This document shows, piece after piece, positions 1 through 8,727 of a stretch of DNA of 64,000 bases. A program made the position numbers and the translations under genes. Numbering within the stretch: the stretch's first letter is position 1; every line of letters starts with the position of its first letter. The DNA comes from Streptomyces pinistramenti. GTDB taxonomy: Bacteria; Actinomycetota; Actinomycetes; Streptomycetales; Streptomycetaceae. The stretch covers positions 1 through 64,000 of the forward strand of contig NZ_JAJCXB010000028.1 in assembly GCF_020564935.1 (NCBI RefSeq), in the 5' to 3' direction. The notes beneath the pieces are model-generated. The model had not been told where the DNA came from. It saw nothing but the letters and a program-made list of their open reading frames with translations, and did no database searches.

Positions 1-68
1 GACCTTGTCCCCGGTGGTGAGCTTCACCGGCTTGGCGGGCCCGCCCCCGTGCGGCGCGTGGATCGCAG

Positions 69-467
69 CTACTGCGTGCGGTTCTCGCCACGGTAGTACT
101 CGAAGACCCAGCCGAAGAGGCCGATGAAAATCACCGGGGCCGAGAAGTAGATCAGCCACCAGCCGAAGACGACGCCCATGAAGGCGAGCGCACCGCCGAC
201 GGCCAGCGAGAGCGGCTGCCAGCTGTGCGGGCTGAAGAAGCCCAATTCGCCCGCGTCGTCGGAGACCTCGGCGTTCTCGTTGTCCTGTGCTCCGGCGTCC
301 ACCCGTCGGGCCGTGAAGGCCAGGTAGTAGCCGATCATGATGCACAGACCGAAGGCGAGGAACAGTGCGGTCGTGCCCGCCGGCTCCTTCGACCAGACGC
401 CGTAGAGGATCGCTACGGCGAGGACGAAGACGGAGAGCCAGATGAACATCTTGCCCTGGATCTTCAC
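69..467 (-). CDS. ctaF: cytochrome c oxidase subunit 4 (actinobacterial type)
   Basis: Small integral membrane subunit (132 aa) of the aa3-type cytochrome c oxidase in the cytoplasmic membrane. Four hydrophobic stretches are visible, in two pairs: near residues 7-24 and 34-52, then about 83-100 and 103-120, separated by a polar acidic loop. The length and the N-terminal MKIQGKMF start fit the actinobacterial subunit IV family. Its start overlaps the ctaD stop by 4 nt (ATGA), which indicates translational coupling in a ctaC-ctaD-ctaF operon. Nothing unusual is seen. The 68 bases left of its stop hold no gene that can be assigned. Confidence 0.93.
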   Translation of the reverse strand: MKIQGKMFIWLSVFVLAVAILYGVWSKEPAGTTALFLAFGLCIMIGYYLAFTARRVDAGAQDNENAEVSDDAGELGFFSPHSWQPLSLAVGGALAFMGVVFGWWLIYFSAPVIFIGLFGWVFEYYRGENRTQ

Positions 468-2200
468 TTGCCAGCCTCCTTGCCGCCGGCGAGAGCCTTG
501 TCATCCGCCGAGCCGTGGCCGTTCTGGAGTGCGTCCAGCGCGGCGATCTCGGGGTGGTGCAGGTCGAACGCCGGGGATTCCGAACGGATACGCGGCAGCG
601 TGAGGAAGTTGTGCCGCGGCGGCGGGCAGGAAGTCGCCCACTCCAGCGAACGGCCGTAGCCCCAGGGGTCGTCGACCTCGATCTTCTTGCCGTACTTCGC
701 CGTCTTCCAGACGTTGTACATGAAGGGCAGCATCGACAGGCCCAGCAGGAACGAGCTGATCGTCGAGATGGTGTTCAGCGTCGTGAAGCCGTCGGCCGCG
801 AGGTAGTCCGCGTAACGCCGCGGCATGCCCTCGACACCCAGCCAGTGCTGGACGAGGAACGTGCCGTGGAAGCCCACGAACAGCGTCCAGAACGTGATCT
901 TGCCGAGCCGCTCGTCCAGCATCTTGCCGGTGAACTTCGGCCACCAGAAGTGGAATCCGGAGAACATCGCGAAGACGACGGTGCCGAAGATGACGTAGTG
1001 GAAGTGCGCCACGACGAAGTACGAGTCCGAGACGTGGAAGTCCATCGGGGGCGACGCGAGAATGACGCCGGTCAGACCGCCGAAAGTGAAGGTGATCAGG
1101 AATCCGATCGCCCACAGCATCGGTGTCTCGAAGGACAGTGAGCCCTTCCACATCGTGCCGATCCAGTTGAAGAACTTCACACCGGTCGGTACCGCGATGA
1201 GGAAGGTCATGAAGGAGAAGAACGGCAAGAGCACGCCGCCCGTCACATACATGTGGTGCGCCCAGACCGTGACCGAAAGGCCGGCGATCGAAATCGTCGC
1301 CGCGATCAGACCGATGTAACCGAACATCGGCTTCCGGGAGAACACCGGAATGACCTCGGAAATGATGCCGAAGAATGGCAGCGCGATGATGTACACCTCT
1401 GGATGGCCGAAGAACCAGAAGAGGTGTTGCCAGAGCAATGCGCCGCCGTTTGACGCATCGAATACATGCGCCCCGAATTTACGGTCCGCCTCCAGGGCGA
1501 ACAGCGCGGCCGCGAGCACCGGGAAGGCCAGCAGGACCAGCACGGCGGTCAGCAGCACGTTCCAGCAGAAGATCGGCATACGGAACATCGTCATGCCCGG
1601 AGCGCGCATGCAGATGATCGTGGTGATGAAGTTGACCGAACCGAGGATCGTGCCGAAGCCGGAGAAGGCCAGACCCATGATCCACATGTCGGCACCGACA
1701 CCCGGCGAACGCACCGCGTCCGAGAGCGGCGAGTACGCGAACCAGCCGAAGTCCGCCGCACCCTGCGGGGTGAGGAAGCCGGCCACCGCGATCAGCGAGC
1801 CGAAGAGGTAGAGCCAGTACGCGAACATGTTCAGCCGCGGGAACGCCACGTCGGGCGCGCCGATCTGCAGCGGCATGATCCAGTTCGTGAATCCGGCGAA
1901 CAGCGGCGTCGCGAACATCAGCAGCATGATCGTGCCGTGCATCGTGAACGCCTGGTTGAACTGCTCGTTCGACATGATCTGCGTGCCGGGACGAGCCAGC
2001 TCGGCGCGCATGAGGAGCGCCATCAGGCCGCCGATGCAGAAGAACGCGAACGACGTGACCAGGTAGAGCGTCCCGATCGTCTTGTGGTCGGTGGTGGTGA
2101 GCCACTTGACCACGGCGATGCCGGGTTGCTTCTGGCGTACGGGCGGTGCTGCCGGGGCCGTATCGGCGGCGGCACCCTGGGGTTCGTTGAGGATGCTCAC
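464..2200 (-). CDS. ctaD: cytochrome c oxidase subunit I
   Basis: Catalytic haem-copper subunit (578 aa) of the aa3 oxidase; it reduces oxygen and pumps protons. About twelve membrane segments are present. Metal-ligand motifs are all intact: the low-spin haem His in AFTMHGTIM (about residue 88), CuB ligands in GHPEVYI (about 263) and WAHHMY (about 312), and the haem a3/a His pair in AHFHYV (about 398). The start MSILNEPQG overlaps the ctaC stop by 4 nt. A proline- and alanine-rich N-terminal extension of about 30 residues precedes the first membrane helix, as is usual in Streptomyces. Confidence 0.97.
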   Translation of the reverse strand: MSILNEPQGAAADTAPAAPPVRQKQPGIAVVKWLTTTDHKTIGTLYLVTSFAFFCIGGLMALLMRAELARPGTQIMSNEQFNQAFTMHGTIMLLMFATPLFAGFTNWIMPLQIGAPDVAFPRLNMFAYWLYLFGSLIAVAGFLTPQGAADFGWFAYSPLSDAVRSPGVGADMWIMGLAFSGFGTILGSVNFITTIICMRAPGMTMFRMPIFCWNVLLTAVLVLLAFPVLAAALFALEADRKFGAHVFDASNGGALLWQHLFWFFGHPEVYIIALPFFGIISEVIPVFSRKPMFGYIGLIAATISIAGLSVTVWAHHMYVTGGVLLPFFSFMTFLIAVPTGVKFFNWIGTMWKGSLSFETPMLWAIGFLITFTFGGLTGVILASPPMDFHVSDSYFVVAHFHYVIFGTVVFAMFSGFHFWWPKFTGKMLDERLGKITFWTLFVGFHGTFLVQHWLGVEGMPRRYADYLAADGFTTLNTISTISSFLLGLSMLPFMYNVWKTAKYGKKIEVDDPWGYGRSLEWATSCPPPRHNFLTLPRIRSESPAFDLHHPEIAALDALQNGHGSADDKALAGGKEAGK

Positions 2201-3159
2201 TTGTTCTTGGTCTCCGCGTTCCTGGCGTGATCCGTCTGCTTGATGCCCGACGGCAGGTAACCGGTCTGGCCCTTCTTCGCCAGGTCCTTCAAGTGCTCCC
2301 GGTACCTCTCAGGGGAGACGACCTTGACGTTGAAGAGCATCCGGGAGTGGTCGACGCCGCAGAGTTCGGCGCACTTGCCCATGAAGGTGCCCTCCTTGTT
2401 CGGAGTCACCTCGAAGACATTGGTGTGGCCCGGAATAACGTCCTGCTTCATCAGGAACGGCACCACCCAGAAGGAGTGGATGACGTCACGCGAGGTCAGG
2501 ATGAACTGGACCGTCTCGCCCTTGGGCAGCCAGAGGGTCGGGCCCGGGTTGCCGGTCTGCGGGTTCCGCTCACCCGGAGTGCCGGTGTCGTAGACGCCTT
2601 CGGCACCGGCCGGGACGCTCTTCTTCCACTTGTCCGGGATTCCGGAGACGTCCTTGGAGTTCATGTTCGTGGTCGACTTGTCGCCGTCCACGTTCTCCAT
2701 GTAGTTGAACGCCCAGCTCCACTGGAAGCCCACGACGTTGACGACGTGGTCCGGCTTCTTGGAAGTCTTGAGGATTGCGCTCTCATCACGTGCGGTGAAG
2801 TAGAACAGCACCGCGATGATGATGAACGGAACGATCGTGTACAACGCCTCGATCGGCATGTTGTACCGGGTCTGTGCGGGGACCTCCACCTTGGTCCTGC
2901 TGCGGCGGTGGAAGATCACGCTCCAAATGATGAGGCCCCACACCAGCACGCCCGTTGCGAGGGCGGCGGCCCAGGAGCCCTGCCAAAGAGAGAGGATCCG
3001 CGGTGCCTCGTCCGTGACGGGCGTTGGCATGCCGAGGCGGGGGAAGTCCTTTGATGTGCAACCAGTTGCGGTCGCCAGGACCAGGCCCGCAGCAAGCACC
3101 TGCGGCAGCTTCCGCCGCATCGGGCGCCGCGACGAGCGGTCGGAGCCGTTGGGACTCAC
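2197..3159 (-). CDS. ctaC: cytochrome c oxidase subunit II
   Basis: Electron-entry subunit (320 aa from the chosen start) that carries the CuA centre. The N-terminus looks like a lipoprotein signal: basic residues, a hydrophobic run and then LATATGC, so the mature protein is probably lipid-anchored. Two membrane helices follow, and then a periplasmic-side cupredoxin domain with the CuA motif CAELCGVDHSRM near residue 260. I chose the GTG at 3159 (protein begins VSPNGSDRSS) because a GGGAAGG ribosome site lies 6 nt upstream. A longer ATG frame to 3264 exists, but its extra residues look like non-coding arginine-rich translation. First gene of the ctaC-ctaD-ctaF operon. Confidence 0.95.
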   Translation of the reverse strand: MSPNGSDRSSRRPMRRKLPQVLAAGLVLATATGCTSKDFPRLGMPTPVTDEAPRILSLWQGSWAAALATGVLVWGLIIWSVIFHRRSRTKVEVPAQTRYNMPIEALYTIVPFIIIAVLFYFTARDESAILKTSKKPDHVVNVVGFQWSWAFNYMENVDGDKSTTNMNSKDVSGIPDKWKKSVPAGAEGVYDTGTPGERNPQTGNPGPTLWLPKGETVQFILTSRDVIHSFWVVPFLMKQDVIPGHTNVFEVTPNKEGTFMGKCAELCGVDHSRMLFNVKVVSPERYREHLKDLAKKGQTGYLPSGIKQTDHARNAETKNK

Positions 3160-3239
3160 GTAGCGCCTTCCCGAGAGTCTCGCCCGCGAGACCGGCTGCG
3201 GCCGTCTCGCTGGTCGGTCGCCGGCCCTGGCACGGGCAG

Positions 3240-3268
3240 GGGTTTGGATGTTTATGCGGACCAAACCC
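3240..3268. promoter_or_regulatory. inverted repeat in ctaC / cysteine desulfurase divergent region
   Basis: An 8-bp perfect inverted repeat, GGGTTTGG then 13 nt then CCAAACCC, sits in the 316-bp space between the divergent starts of ctaC (3159) and the cysteine desulfurase gene (3476). The centre-to-centre distance of the arms is 21 bp, about two helical turns, which would suit a dimeric regulator. No regulator is assigned. The rest of the gap shows no gene. Confidence 0.35.
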
Positions 3269-3475
3269 TACTGGACGCTATTTGGGGCCGCGCGGGGAGG
3301 GTGCCCCTCGCGGCGCGTCACTCGTCGAAGGGGTGGTCGCAGGCCCTTCGACGGGCCTACCCAGCCGCCGAATGCCCGCTCACACCAGGCATCTGACGCC
3401 GCGCCCGACACCCACGGATGCCCGGGGTTCCGGAGCCCGGCGCGGCGCCCCGGCCCGTCCTCTACCGTCTCGTAC

Positions 3476-4882
3476 GTGCCCTACTTCGATGCCGCGTCCG
3501 CCGCCCCGCTGCACCCCGTCGCCCGTGAGGCGCTGCTCGCTTCGCTGGACGAGGGCTGGGCCGACCCCGTCCGGCTCTACCGCGAGGGGCGCCGGGCGCG
3601 GCTGCTCCTGGACGCCGCGCGGGAGGCCGCGGCGGAGGCCGTGGGCTGCCGGCCCGACGAGCTGGTTTTCACCCCTTCGGGGACGCAAGCGGTGCATTCG
3701 GGCATCTCCGGCGTGCTGGCGGGCCGGCGGCGGGCCGGCCGCCGGCTGCTGCACTCCGCCGTCGAGCACTCGTCGGTGCTGCACGCGGCCGAGGCTCACG
3801 AGGCGGCCGGCGGCGGCCGCTCCGAGATCGCCGTGGACCGTACCGGGCGGGTGGCGGCCGCGGACGTCGCCGCCGCGCTGGGCCAGGACGCCGCGCTGGT
3901 CTGCCTCCAGTCGGCCAACCACGAGGTGGGTACGGAGCAGCCGGTCGGAGAAGTGGCGGAGCTGTGCCGGGAGTCCGGGGTGCCGCTTCTGGTGGACGCG
4001 GCGCAGTCGCTGCCCTGGGGCCCGGTGCCCGGCGCGTGGTCGGTGCTGACGGCGAGCGCCCACAAGTGGGGCGGCCCGCCCGGGGTCGGCCTGCTGGCGG
4101 TCCGCAAGGGCACCCGTTTCTCGCCACAGGGCCCCCTGGACGAGCGGGAGTCGGGCCGCGCGCCGGGCTTCGGGAATCTGCCCGCGCAGGTCGCCGCGGC
4201 GGCCTCCCTGCGGGCGTTGCGGGCCACCGGGGAAGCCGGTGAGGCGGCGCGGCTGCGTGGCCTGGTGGACCGGATCCGCGGCCGGGTGCCCGAGCTGGTC
4301 CCGGACACCGAAGTGGTCGGCGATCCGGCCCGCCGGCTGCCGCACCTCGTCACGTTCTCCTGCCTCTATGCCGACGGTGAGGCCCTGCTGCACGAGCTGG
4401 ACCGCGCGGGCTTCTCGGTGTCGTCCGGGTCGTCCTGCACATCCAGCACGCTGACGCCGAGCCATGTGCTGCGGGCGATGGGGGTGCTGTCGGAGGGCAA
4501 TGTGCGCGTCTCGCTGCCCCGCGGCACGCGGGAGGCGGACGTGGACCGGTTCCTGGAGGTGCTGCCACGGGCGGTGCGGGCGGTGCGCGAGCGGCTGGGG
4601 GTGCCGGCGGGTGCGGGGGCCGCGCGGACGGAGGCGGCGGCCGGGGCGGGCGAGGCGGCCGGGCGGACCGTCGATGCGCTGGGGAAGCGCTGTCCGCTGC
4701 CGGTCATCGAGCTGGCGAAGGTGATCGGCGAGGTGCCGGTGGGCGCGACGGTCACCGTGCTGTCCGACGACGAGGCGGCGCGCCTTGACATCCCGGCGTG
4801 GTGCGCGATGCGCGAGCAGGAGTTCGTGGGCGAGCGGGAAGCGGAACGCGGCGCCGCGTTCGTGGTGCGGCGCCGCGTCTGA
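3476..4882 (+). CDS. cysteine desulfurase fused to C-terminal TusA sulfur-carrier domain
   Basis: PLP-dependent class V aminotransferase domain (residues 1 to about 385) followed by a TusA/SirA-like domain (about 395-468). The PLP lysine is K197 in ASAHKWGGP, and the persulfide-forming cysteine is C321 in GSSCTSS. The TusA domain keeps its CPxP motif as KRCPLP (C406). The architecture suggests that sulfur taken from cysteine is passed within one chain to the carrier domain, then to an unknown acceptor. The GTG at 3476 (VPYFDAASAAP) was chosen because the family starts there; the longer frame upstream is low-complexity. Divergent from ctaC and convergent with the kinase gene. Confidence 0.9.
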   Translation: MPYFDAASAAPLHPVAREALLASLDEGWADPVRLYREGRRARLLLDAAREAAAEAVGCRPDELVFTPSGTQAVHSGISGVLAGRRRAGRRLLHSAVEHSSVLHAAEAHEAAGGGRSEIAVDRTGRVAAADVAAALGQDAALVCLQSANHEVGTEQPVGEVAELCRESGVPLLVDAAQSLPWGPVPGAWSVLTASAHKWGGPPGVGLLAVRKGTRFSPQGPLDERESGRAPGFGNLPAQVAAAASLRALRATGEAGEAARLRGLVDRIRGRVPELVPDTEVVGDPARRLPHLVTFSCLYADGEALLHELDRAGFSVSSGSSCTSSTLTPSHVLRAMGVLSEGNVRVSLPRGTREADVDRFLEVLPRAVRAVRERLGVPAGAGAARTEAAAGAGEAAGRTVDALGKRCPLPVIELAKVIGEVPVGATVTVLSDDEAARLDIPAWCAMREQEFVGEREAERGAAFVVRRRV

Positions 4883-4911
4883 CCTCGCGCTCCCCTGCGG
4901 GGCGGGGCCCG

Positions 4912-5886
4912 TCAGGCCAGGTGGGCCTGGATCTCGCCCGCGGCTTCGTGGCCGTACGCCTTGGTGAAGCGGTCCATGAAGTTGCTGCGGTGCAGCTCGT
5001 ACTCCTGGGTGCCGACGGTCTCGATGACCAGGGTCGCCAGCATGCAGCCGACCTGCGCGGCGCGCTCGGGGCCGACGCCCCAGGCGAGGCCGGACAGGAA
5101 GCCGGCGCGGAAGGCGTCGCCGACGCCGGTCGGGTCGGCCTTGGCGTGCTCCTCGGGCGTGCCGACCTCGATGACGGGCTCGCCGACCCGCTCGATGCGG
5201 ACGCCGCTGGCGCCGAGGGTGGTGACGCGGGTGCCGACCTTGGCGAGGATCTCCTCGTCGCTCCAGCCGGTCTTGGACTCGATCAGGCCCTTCTCGTACT
5301 CGTTCGAGAAGAGGTAGGCGGCGCCCTCCATGAGGGTGCGGATGGCGGGGCCGTCCATGCGCGCGATCTGCTGGGAGAAGTCGGCGCCGAAGGGGATGCC
5401 GCGGCTGCGGCACTCCTCGGTGTGCCGGATCATCGCCTCGGGGTCGTCCGCGCCGATGACGACGAGGTCGAGGCCGCCGACCCGCTCGGCCACGGTCTGC
5501 AGCTCGATCTGCCGGGCCTCGCTCATCGCGCCGGTGTAGAACGAGCCGATCTGGTTGTGGTCGGCGTCGGTGGTGCACACGAAGCGGGCGGTGTGCAGGA
5601 CCTCGGAGATGCGGACCGAGCGGGTGTCGACGCCGTGCCGGTCGAGCCAGGCGCGGTACTCGTCGAAGTCGTTGCCCGCGGCGCCGACCAGGATCGGCGC
5701 GGTGCCGAGCTGGCCCATGCCGAAGCAGATGTTGGCGGCGACGCCGCCGCGGCGGACGTCGAGCTGGTCGACCAGGAAGGAGAGGGAAACCGTGTGCAGC
5801 TGATCGGCGACCAGCTGGTCGGCGAAGCGGCCGGGGAAGGTCATCAGGTGGTCGGTGGCGATGGAGCCGGTGACTGCGATACGCAC
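4912..5886 (-). CDS. PfkB-family kinase, adenosine kinase-like
   Basis: Sugar/nucleoside kinase of the ribokinase superfamily (324 aa). It begins VRIAVTGSIATDHLM and carries the second PfkB signature as DPTGVGDAFRAGF around residues 255-268, with the catalytic Asp in GVGD. Sequence runs such as HTARF.CTTD, SFY.GAMSEAR and GTQE match my recollection of the mycobacterial adenosine kinase (Rv2202c), so the substrate is likely adenosine, although a sugar cannot be ruled out. The GTG at 5886 has AGGAG 10 nt upstream. Its stop lies 29 nt from the stop of the convergent cysteine desulfurase gene. Confidence 0.85.
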   Translation of the reverse strand: MRIAVTGSIATDHLMTFPGRFADQLVADQLHTVSLSFLVDQLDVRRGGVAANICFGMGQLGTAPILVGAAGNDFDEYRAWLDRHGVDTRSVRISEVLHTARFVCTTDADHNQIGSFYTGAMSEARQIELQTVAERVGGLDLVVIGADDPEAMIRHTEECRSRGIPFGADFSQQIARMDGPAIRTLMEGAAYLFSNEYEKGLIESKTGWSDEEILAKVGTRVTTLGASGVRIERVGEPVIEVGTPEEHAKADPTGVGDAFRAGFLSGLAWGVGPERAAQVGCMLATLVIETVGTQEYELHRSNFMDRFTKAYGHEAAGEIQAHLA

Positions 5887-6028
5887 GACGGGTCTGCTCC
5901 TGCGGATGCGGGATGGACGTGACGGACGTGAAGCAACGCTACCCGGTCGACGTGTCCCGCTCCCACCTGCCGAAACTACCCAATAGTAGGGCTTTCTTCG
6001 CAGGCCGCGTGATGCGTACCGTTCCCCC

Positions 6029-6250
6029 ATGACCAAGACTGTGAAAGCCGTCACATCCCCGTCGCGCCCGTCCGCCGCCGACCCCGAGTCGCTGGACCAG
6101 CTGCGCGGCGACTGCGCGCGGATGGCGCCGCACTGGAAGGCCGTGCACCGTACCCCGCCGGCCGCGGGCCGCGCGTCGGATCTGCGCGGGATCGAGGTGT
6201 CCGCCGCCTCCGCCGCGCTGGTCGACGGCATGTCCGAGTACGGCGACTGA
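6029..6250 (+). CDS. small conserved-looking hypothetical protein
   Basis: A 73-aa frame with an ATG start (MTKTVKAVTSP) and a polar sequence ending ALVDGMSEYGD; no signal peptide, membrane segment or known domain. It occupies most of the gap between the divergent kinase gene and the membrane-anchored protein gene. No good ribosome site is visible, so it could be leaderless or not a gene. Function unknown. Confidence 0.45.
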   Translation: MTKTVKAVTSPSRPSAADPESLDQLRGDCARMAPHWKAVHRTPPAAGRASDLRGIEVSAASAALVDGMSEYGD

Positions 6251-6397
6251 TCCGGCTCCGGCGGCCGCCCGCCGGCAGGGGTGCGGCCGCCGGGCGGCAC
6301 CCGCAGGGAACCGCCCGCACCCCCGGCCCGTCCCATCGGTGCCCCCTTCACGGAGGATGGCACGTCAGATGTCCAGCGGAGCCGAAGGAGCGATGCG

Positions 6398-7915
6398 GTG
6401 AACACCGAGGACACCCCCGATCCGGCACACCCCAAGGAGCGCAGGCGGCGCACCCCGTTGGTGGTCGCCTCGATGGCGGCCGCGGTGCTGCTGGCCGGCG
6501 GCGGGGCGTACTGGGCCTCGTCCGCTTCCGGCGACGGTTCCGGTACGGGTGCCGGGGCCCCGGGCGAGCCCCCGCCGCTCGCCCTCGACGGCTACACCGG
6601 CGGCGGGATCGCCGCAGGTGAGCCCAACCCGCAGGGCGCGAACTACCGCGCCGTGCACCCGTTGCCCGACGGGCCGGACGCGGCGCCGGTCTACCGTCCG
6701 AAGGGGCAGATCGGGCAGGACGCGGTGAAGCGGCTGGCGAAGGCCCTGGATGTGGCCGGAAAGGTCCGTTCGGAAGGCACCGCCTGGAAGGTCGGCGGGC
6801 TGACCCGGGACGCGCGCAGCCCGGTCCTCCAGGTGAACAAGAGCGGCGCGGGGTCGTGGACGTACTCGCAGTACGGCACCCCGGGCGGCACGAACTGTGC
6901 GCTGCCCGCGTCCCCCGACGGGAAGTCCGGCCAGGACAGCGGCTCGAACTCGCCGTCGAGCCGGCCCGGCTGCCCGTCGTACCGGGGCGGCCCGGACGCG
7001 ACGACGGAGGACGACGGCAGCGGCAAGGGCGCGGTGTCGCAGGAGAAGGCGAAGCAGGCGGCGCGGCCGGTGCTGAAGGCGCTGGGCCAGGAGAACGCCG
7101 CGCTCGATGCGCACGGACTGTCCGGCGCGGTGCGGATGGTGACCGCGAACCCGGTGCTCGGCAAGCTGCCGACGTATGGGTGGCAGAGCGATCTGCAGGT
7201 CGGTTCGGACGGTCAAGTGGTCGGCGGCAGCGGGCAGTTGGCGCATCCGGTCAAGGGTGCGGAGTATCCGGTGCTGAGCGCGGACAAGACGCTGGAGCGG
7301 CTCAACTCCCGTGACGGGCGCAGCAGGCCAGGCGGCTGCGTGACGCCGCAGACGGAGAAGGGCACTGCCGGCGACGGGATCGCGCCGTGCGAGCCGGCGC
7401 CGACGAAGGCGCAGAAGCCGTCCGAAGTGTCCGGCGCGGTCTTCGGGCTCGCCGTGCAGTACGTGGACGGCGGGCAGGCGCTGGTGCCGTCGTGGCTGTT
7501 CACCGTGGAGCAGCCGGGCGGGAGCCAGGGCCCCGACGCGACGACGACGGTCACGCACCCCGCGGTGCAGCCGCGCTACCTCGCCAAGCGGGACGGCGGC
7601 CCGTCGAAGACCCCCGGGCAGCCGCACCGGCCCGCCGGGAAGCCCGGCGCGATGGCGCTGGAGGCGTACGGCGTCTCGGACGGCGGCCGGAAGCTGACGC
7701 TGCACTTCTGGGGCGGGGTGTGCAGCGATTACTCGGTGTCCGCCGAGGAGTCCGCGACGACGGTGAAGACCAAGGTGACCGGCGAGGACAAGAAGCCAGG
7801 CCAGGTCTGCGTCAAGATCGCCAAGGAGTTCACGAAGACGGTGACGCTGGAGAAGCCGCTGGACGGCCGCAAGGTGATCGACGTGTCGACCGGCACGTCC
7901 GTGCCCAAGCAGTAG
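6398..7915 (+). CDS. large membrane-anchored extracellular protein, function unknown
   Basis: A 505-aa protein with a short basic cytoplasmic N-terminus (KERRRR), a single membrane segment (about residues 20-40) and a long Gly/Ser/Pro-rich exported region with paired cysteines (for example NCALP, RPGCPSY, GGCVTP and IAPCEP), which suits an oxidising extracytoplasmic location. I chose the GTG at 6398 because GAAGGAG lies 7 nt upstream. I recognise it as the protein often called a large membrane protein in Streptomyces; no catalytic motif is visible. It is followed by a strong bidirectional terminator shared with erpA. Confidence 0.8.
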   Translation: MNTEDTPDPAHPKERRRRTPLVVASMAAAVLLAGGGAYWASSASGDGSGTGAGAPGEPPPLALDGYTGGGIAAGEPNPQGANYRAVHPLPDGPDAAPVYRPKGQIGQDAVKRLAKALDVAGKVRSEGTAWKVGGLTRDARSPVLQVNKSGAGSWTYSQYGTPGGTNCALPASPDGKSGQDSGSNSPSSRPGCPSYRGGPDATTEDDGSGKGAVSQEKAKQAARPVLKALGQENAALDAHGLSGAVRMVTANPVLGKLPTYGWQSDLQVGSDGQVVGGSGQLAHPVKGAEYPVLSADKTLERLNSRDGRSRPGGCVTPQTEKGTAGDGIAPCEPAPTKAQKPSEVSGAVFGLAVQYVDGGQALVPSWLFTVEQPGGSQGPDATTTVTHPAVQPRYLAKRDGGPSKTPGQPHRPAGKPGAMALEAYGVSDGGRKLTLHFWGGVCSDYSVSAEESATTVKTKVTGEDKKPGQVCVKIAKEFTKTVTLEKPLDGRKVIDVSTGTSVPKQ

Positions 7916-7945
7916 CCGGCGGCGGCCTGCGGGGCCGCGGCATGA

Positions 7946-7985
7946 CGAAGGCGGCGCTCCCTCACTCCGAGGGGCGCCGCCTTCG
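7946..7985. terminator. bidirectional terminator between membrane protein gene and erpA
   Basis: Perfect 12-bp stem (CGAAGGCGGCGC with GCGCCGCCTTCG), 16-nt loop, placed between two convergent stop codons. Confidence 0.85.
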
Positions 7986-8012
7986 CCGTTCTGCCGTCTG
8001 CTCCCGGCAGCC

Positions 8013-8369
8013 TCAGCTGAAGGAGTCGCCGCAGGCGCAGGAGCCGCTGGCGTTGGGGTTGTCGATCGTGAAGCCCTGCTTCTCGATGGTGTCGACGAAG
8101 TCGATCGAGGCGCCGCCGAGGTAGGGGGCGCTCATCCGGTCGGTGACGACCTTGACGCCGTCGAAGTCCTTGACGACATCGCCGTCGAGCGAGCGCTCGT
8201 CGAAGAAGAGCTGGTATCGCAGGCCGGAGCAGCCGCCGGGCTGAACGGCCACGCGCAGCGCGAGGTCGTCCCGGCCCTCCTGCTCCAGCAGGCCCTTCAC
8301 CTTCGACGCGGCCGCGTCGGACAGGATGATGCCGTCACTGACGGCGGCCTTCTCGTCCTGAACGCTCAT
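8013..8369 (-). CDS. erpA: iron-sulfur cluster insertion protein ErpA (A-type carrier)
   Basis: A-type Fe-S carrier (118 aa), a HesB/IscA-family protein that hands clusters to apo-enzymes. The three cluster cysteines are present: one in PGGCSGLRY (about residue 47) and the C-terminal pair in SGSCACGDSFS. The ATG at 8369 is preceded by GGGAGAG. It stands divergent to nadA, which itself needs a [4Fe-4S] cluster. About 360 bp separate the two starts and hold the nadA promoter. Confidence 0.95.
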   Translation of the reverse strand: MSVQDEKAAVSDGIILSDAAASKVKGLLEQEGRDDLALRVAVQPGGCSGLRYQLFFDERSLDGDVVKDFDGVKVVTDRMSAPYLGGASIDFVDTIEKQGFTIDNPNASGSCACGDSFS

Positions 8370-8598
8370 CTACATCTCTCCCGGGTTGTACGGACCGCTT
8401 GTCAACGGATGCAACCAGCTGCAACCGAAGACGTCCCGGATTAATTCCGGCTGGGCGCGTGGTGTCGAGGGACCTCCCGGACGCGGCCGGCAGGGCTCTC
8501 ATGACATTGCCTCTTCATGCTCGCACACCTGCGCACGGGGGCCCGTCGGCGTCCGGAAATCGGCCCGGTACGGATGCGTCACACCGACGCGATGCCCA

Positions 8599-8627
8599 TC
8601 GTCAACATGACGTGAAGCGGCTATGAT
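8599..8627 (+). promoter_or_regulatory. putative sigma70-type promoter of nadA
   Basis: TCGTCA (8599-8604), 17 nt, TATGAT (8622-8627): four and five matches to the vegetative consensus. About 100 bp upstream of the nadA start, leaving a leader that contains a CCGGTGC/GCACCGG hairpin at 8656-8671. The rest of the erpA-nadA gap shows a direct repeat TGCAACC at 8410 and 8420 and no gene. Confidence 0.45.
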
Positions 8628-8727
8628 AGATAGCGTCAATTAGACGAAAAGGTTCCCGGTGCAAGCACCGGCTCCACTGGTGCGGCCGCGTCGCCGCGCT
8701 CACCGAAGAAAAGAGAGGGTGCGTGAC

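Noticed and set aside
1..68. Possible start of another minus-strand gene (GTG at 25-27, then KLTTGDKV)
   Set aside because: Only nine codons are visible before the window edge and no ribosome site supports it; it may be the next gene after ctaF, but this cannot be shown.
8659..8727. Upstream GTG extension of nadA
   Set aside because: The extra 23 residues are Arg/Pro-rich, the GTG lies in a hairpin, and the GAGAGG site fits the 8728 start.
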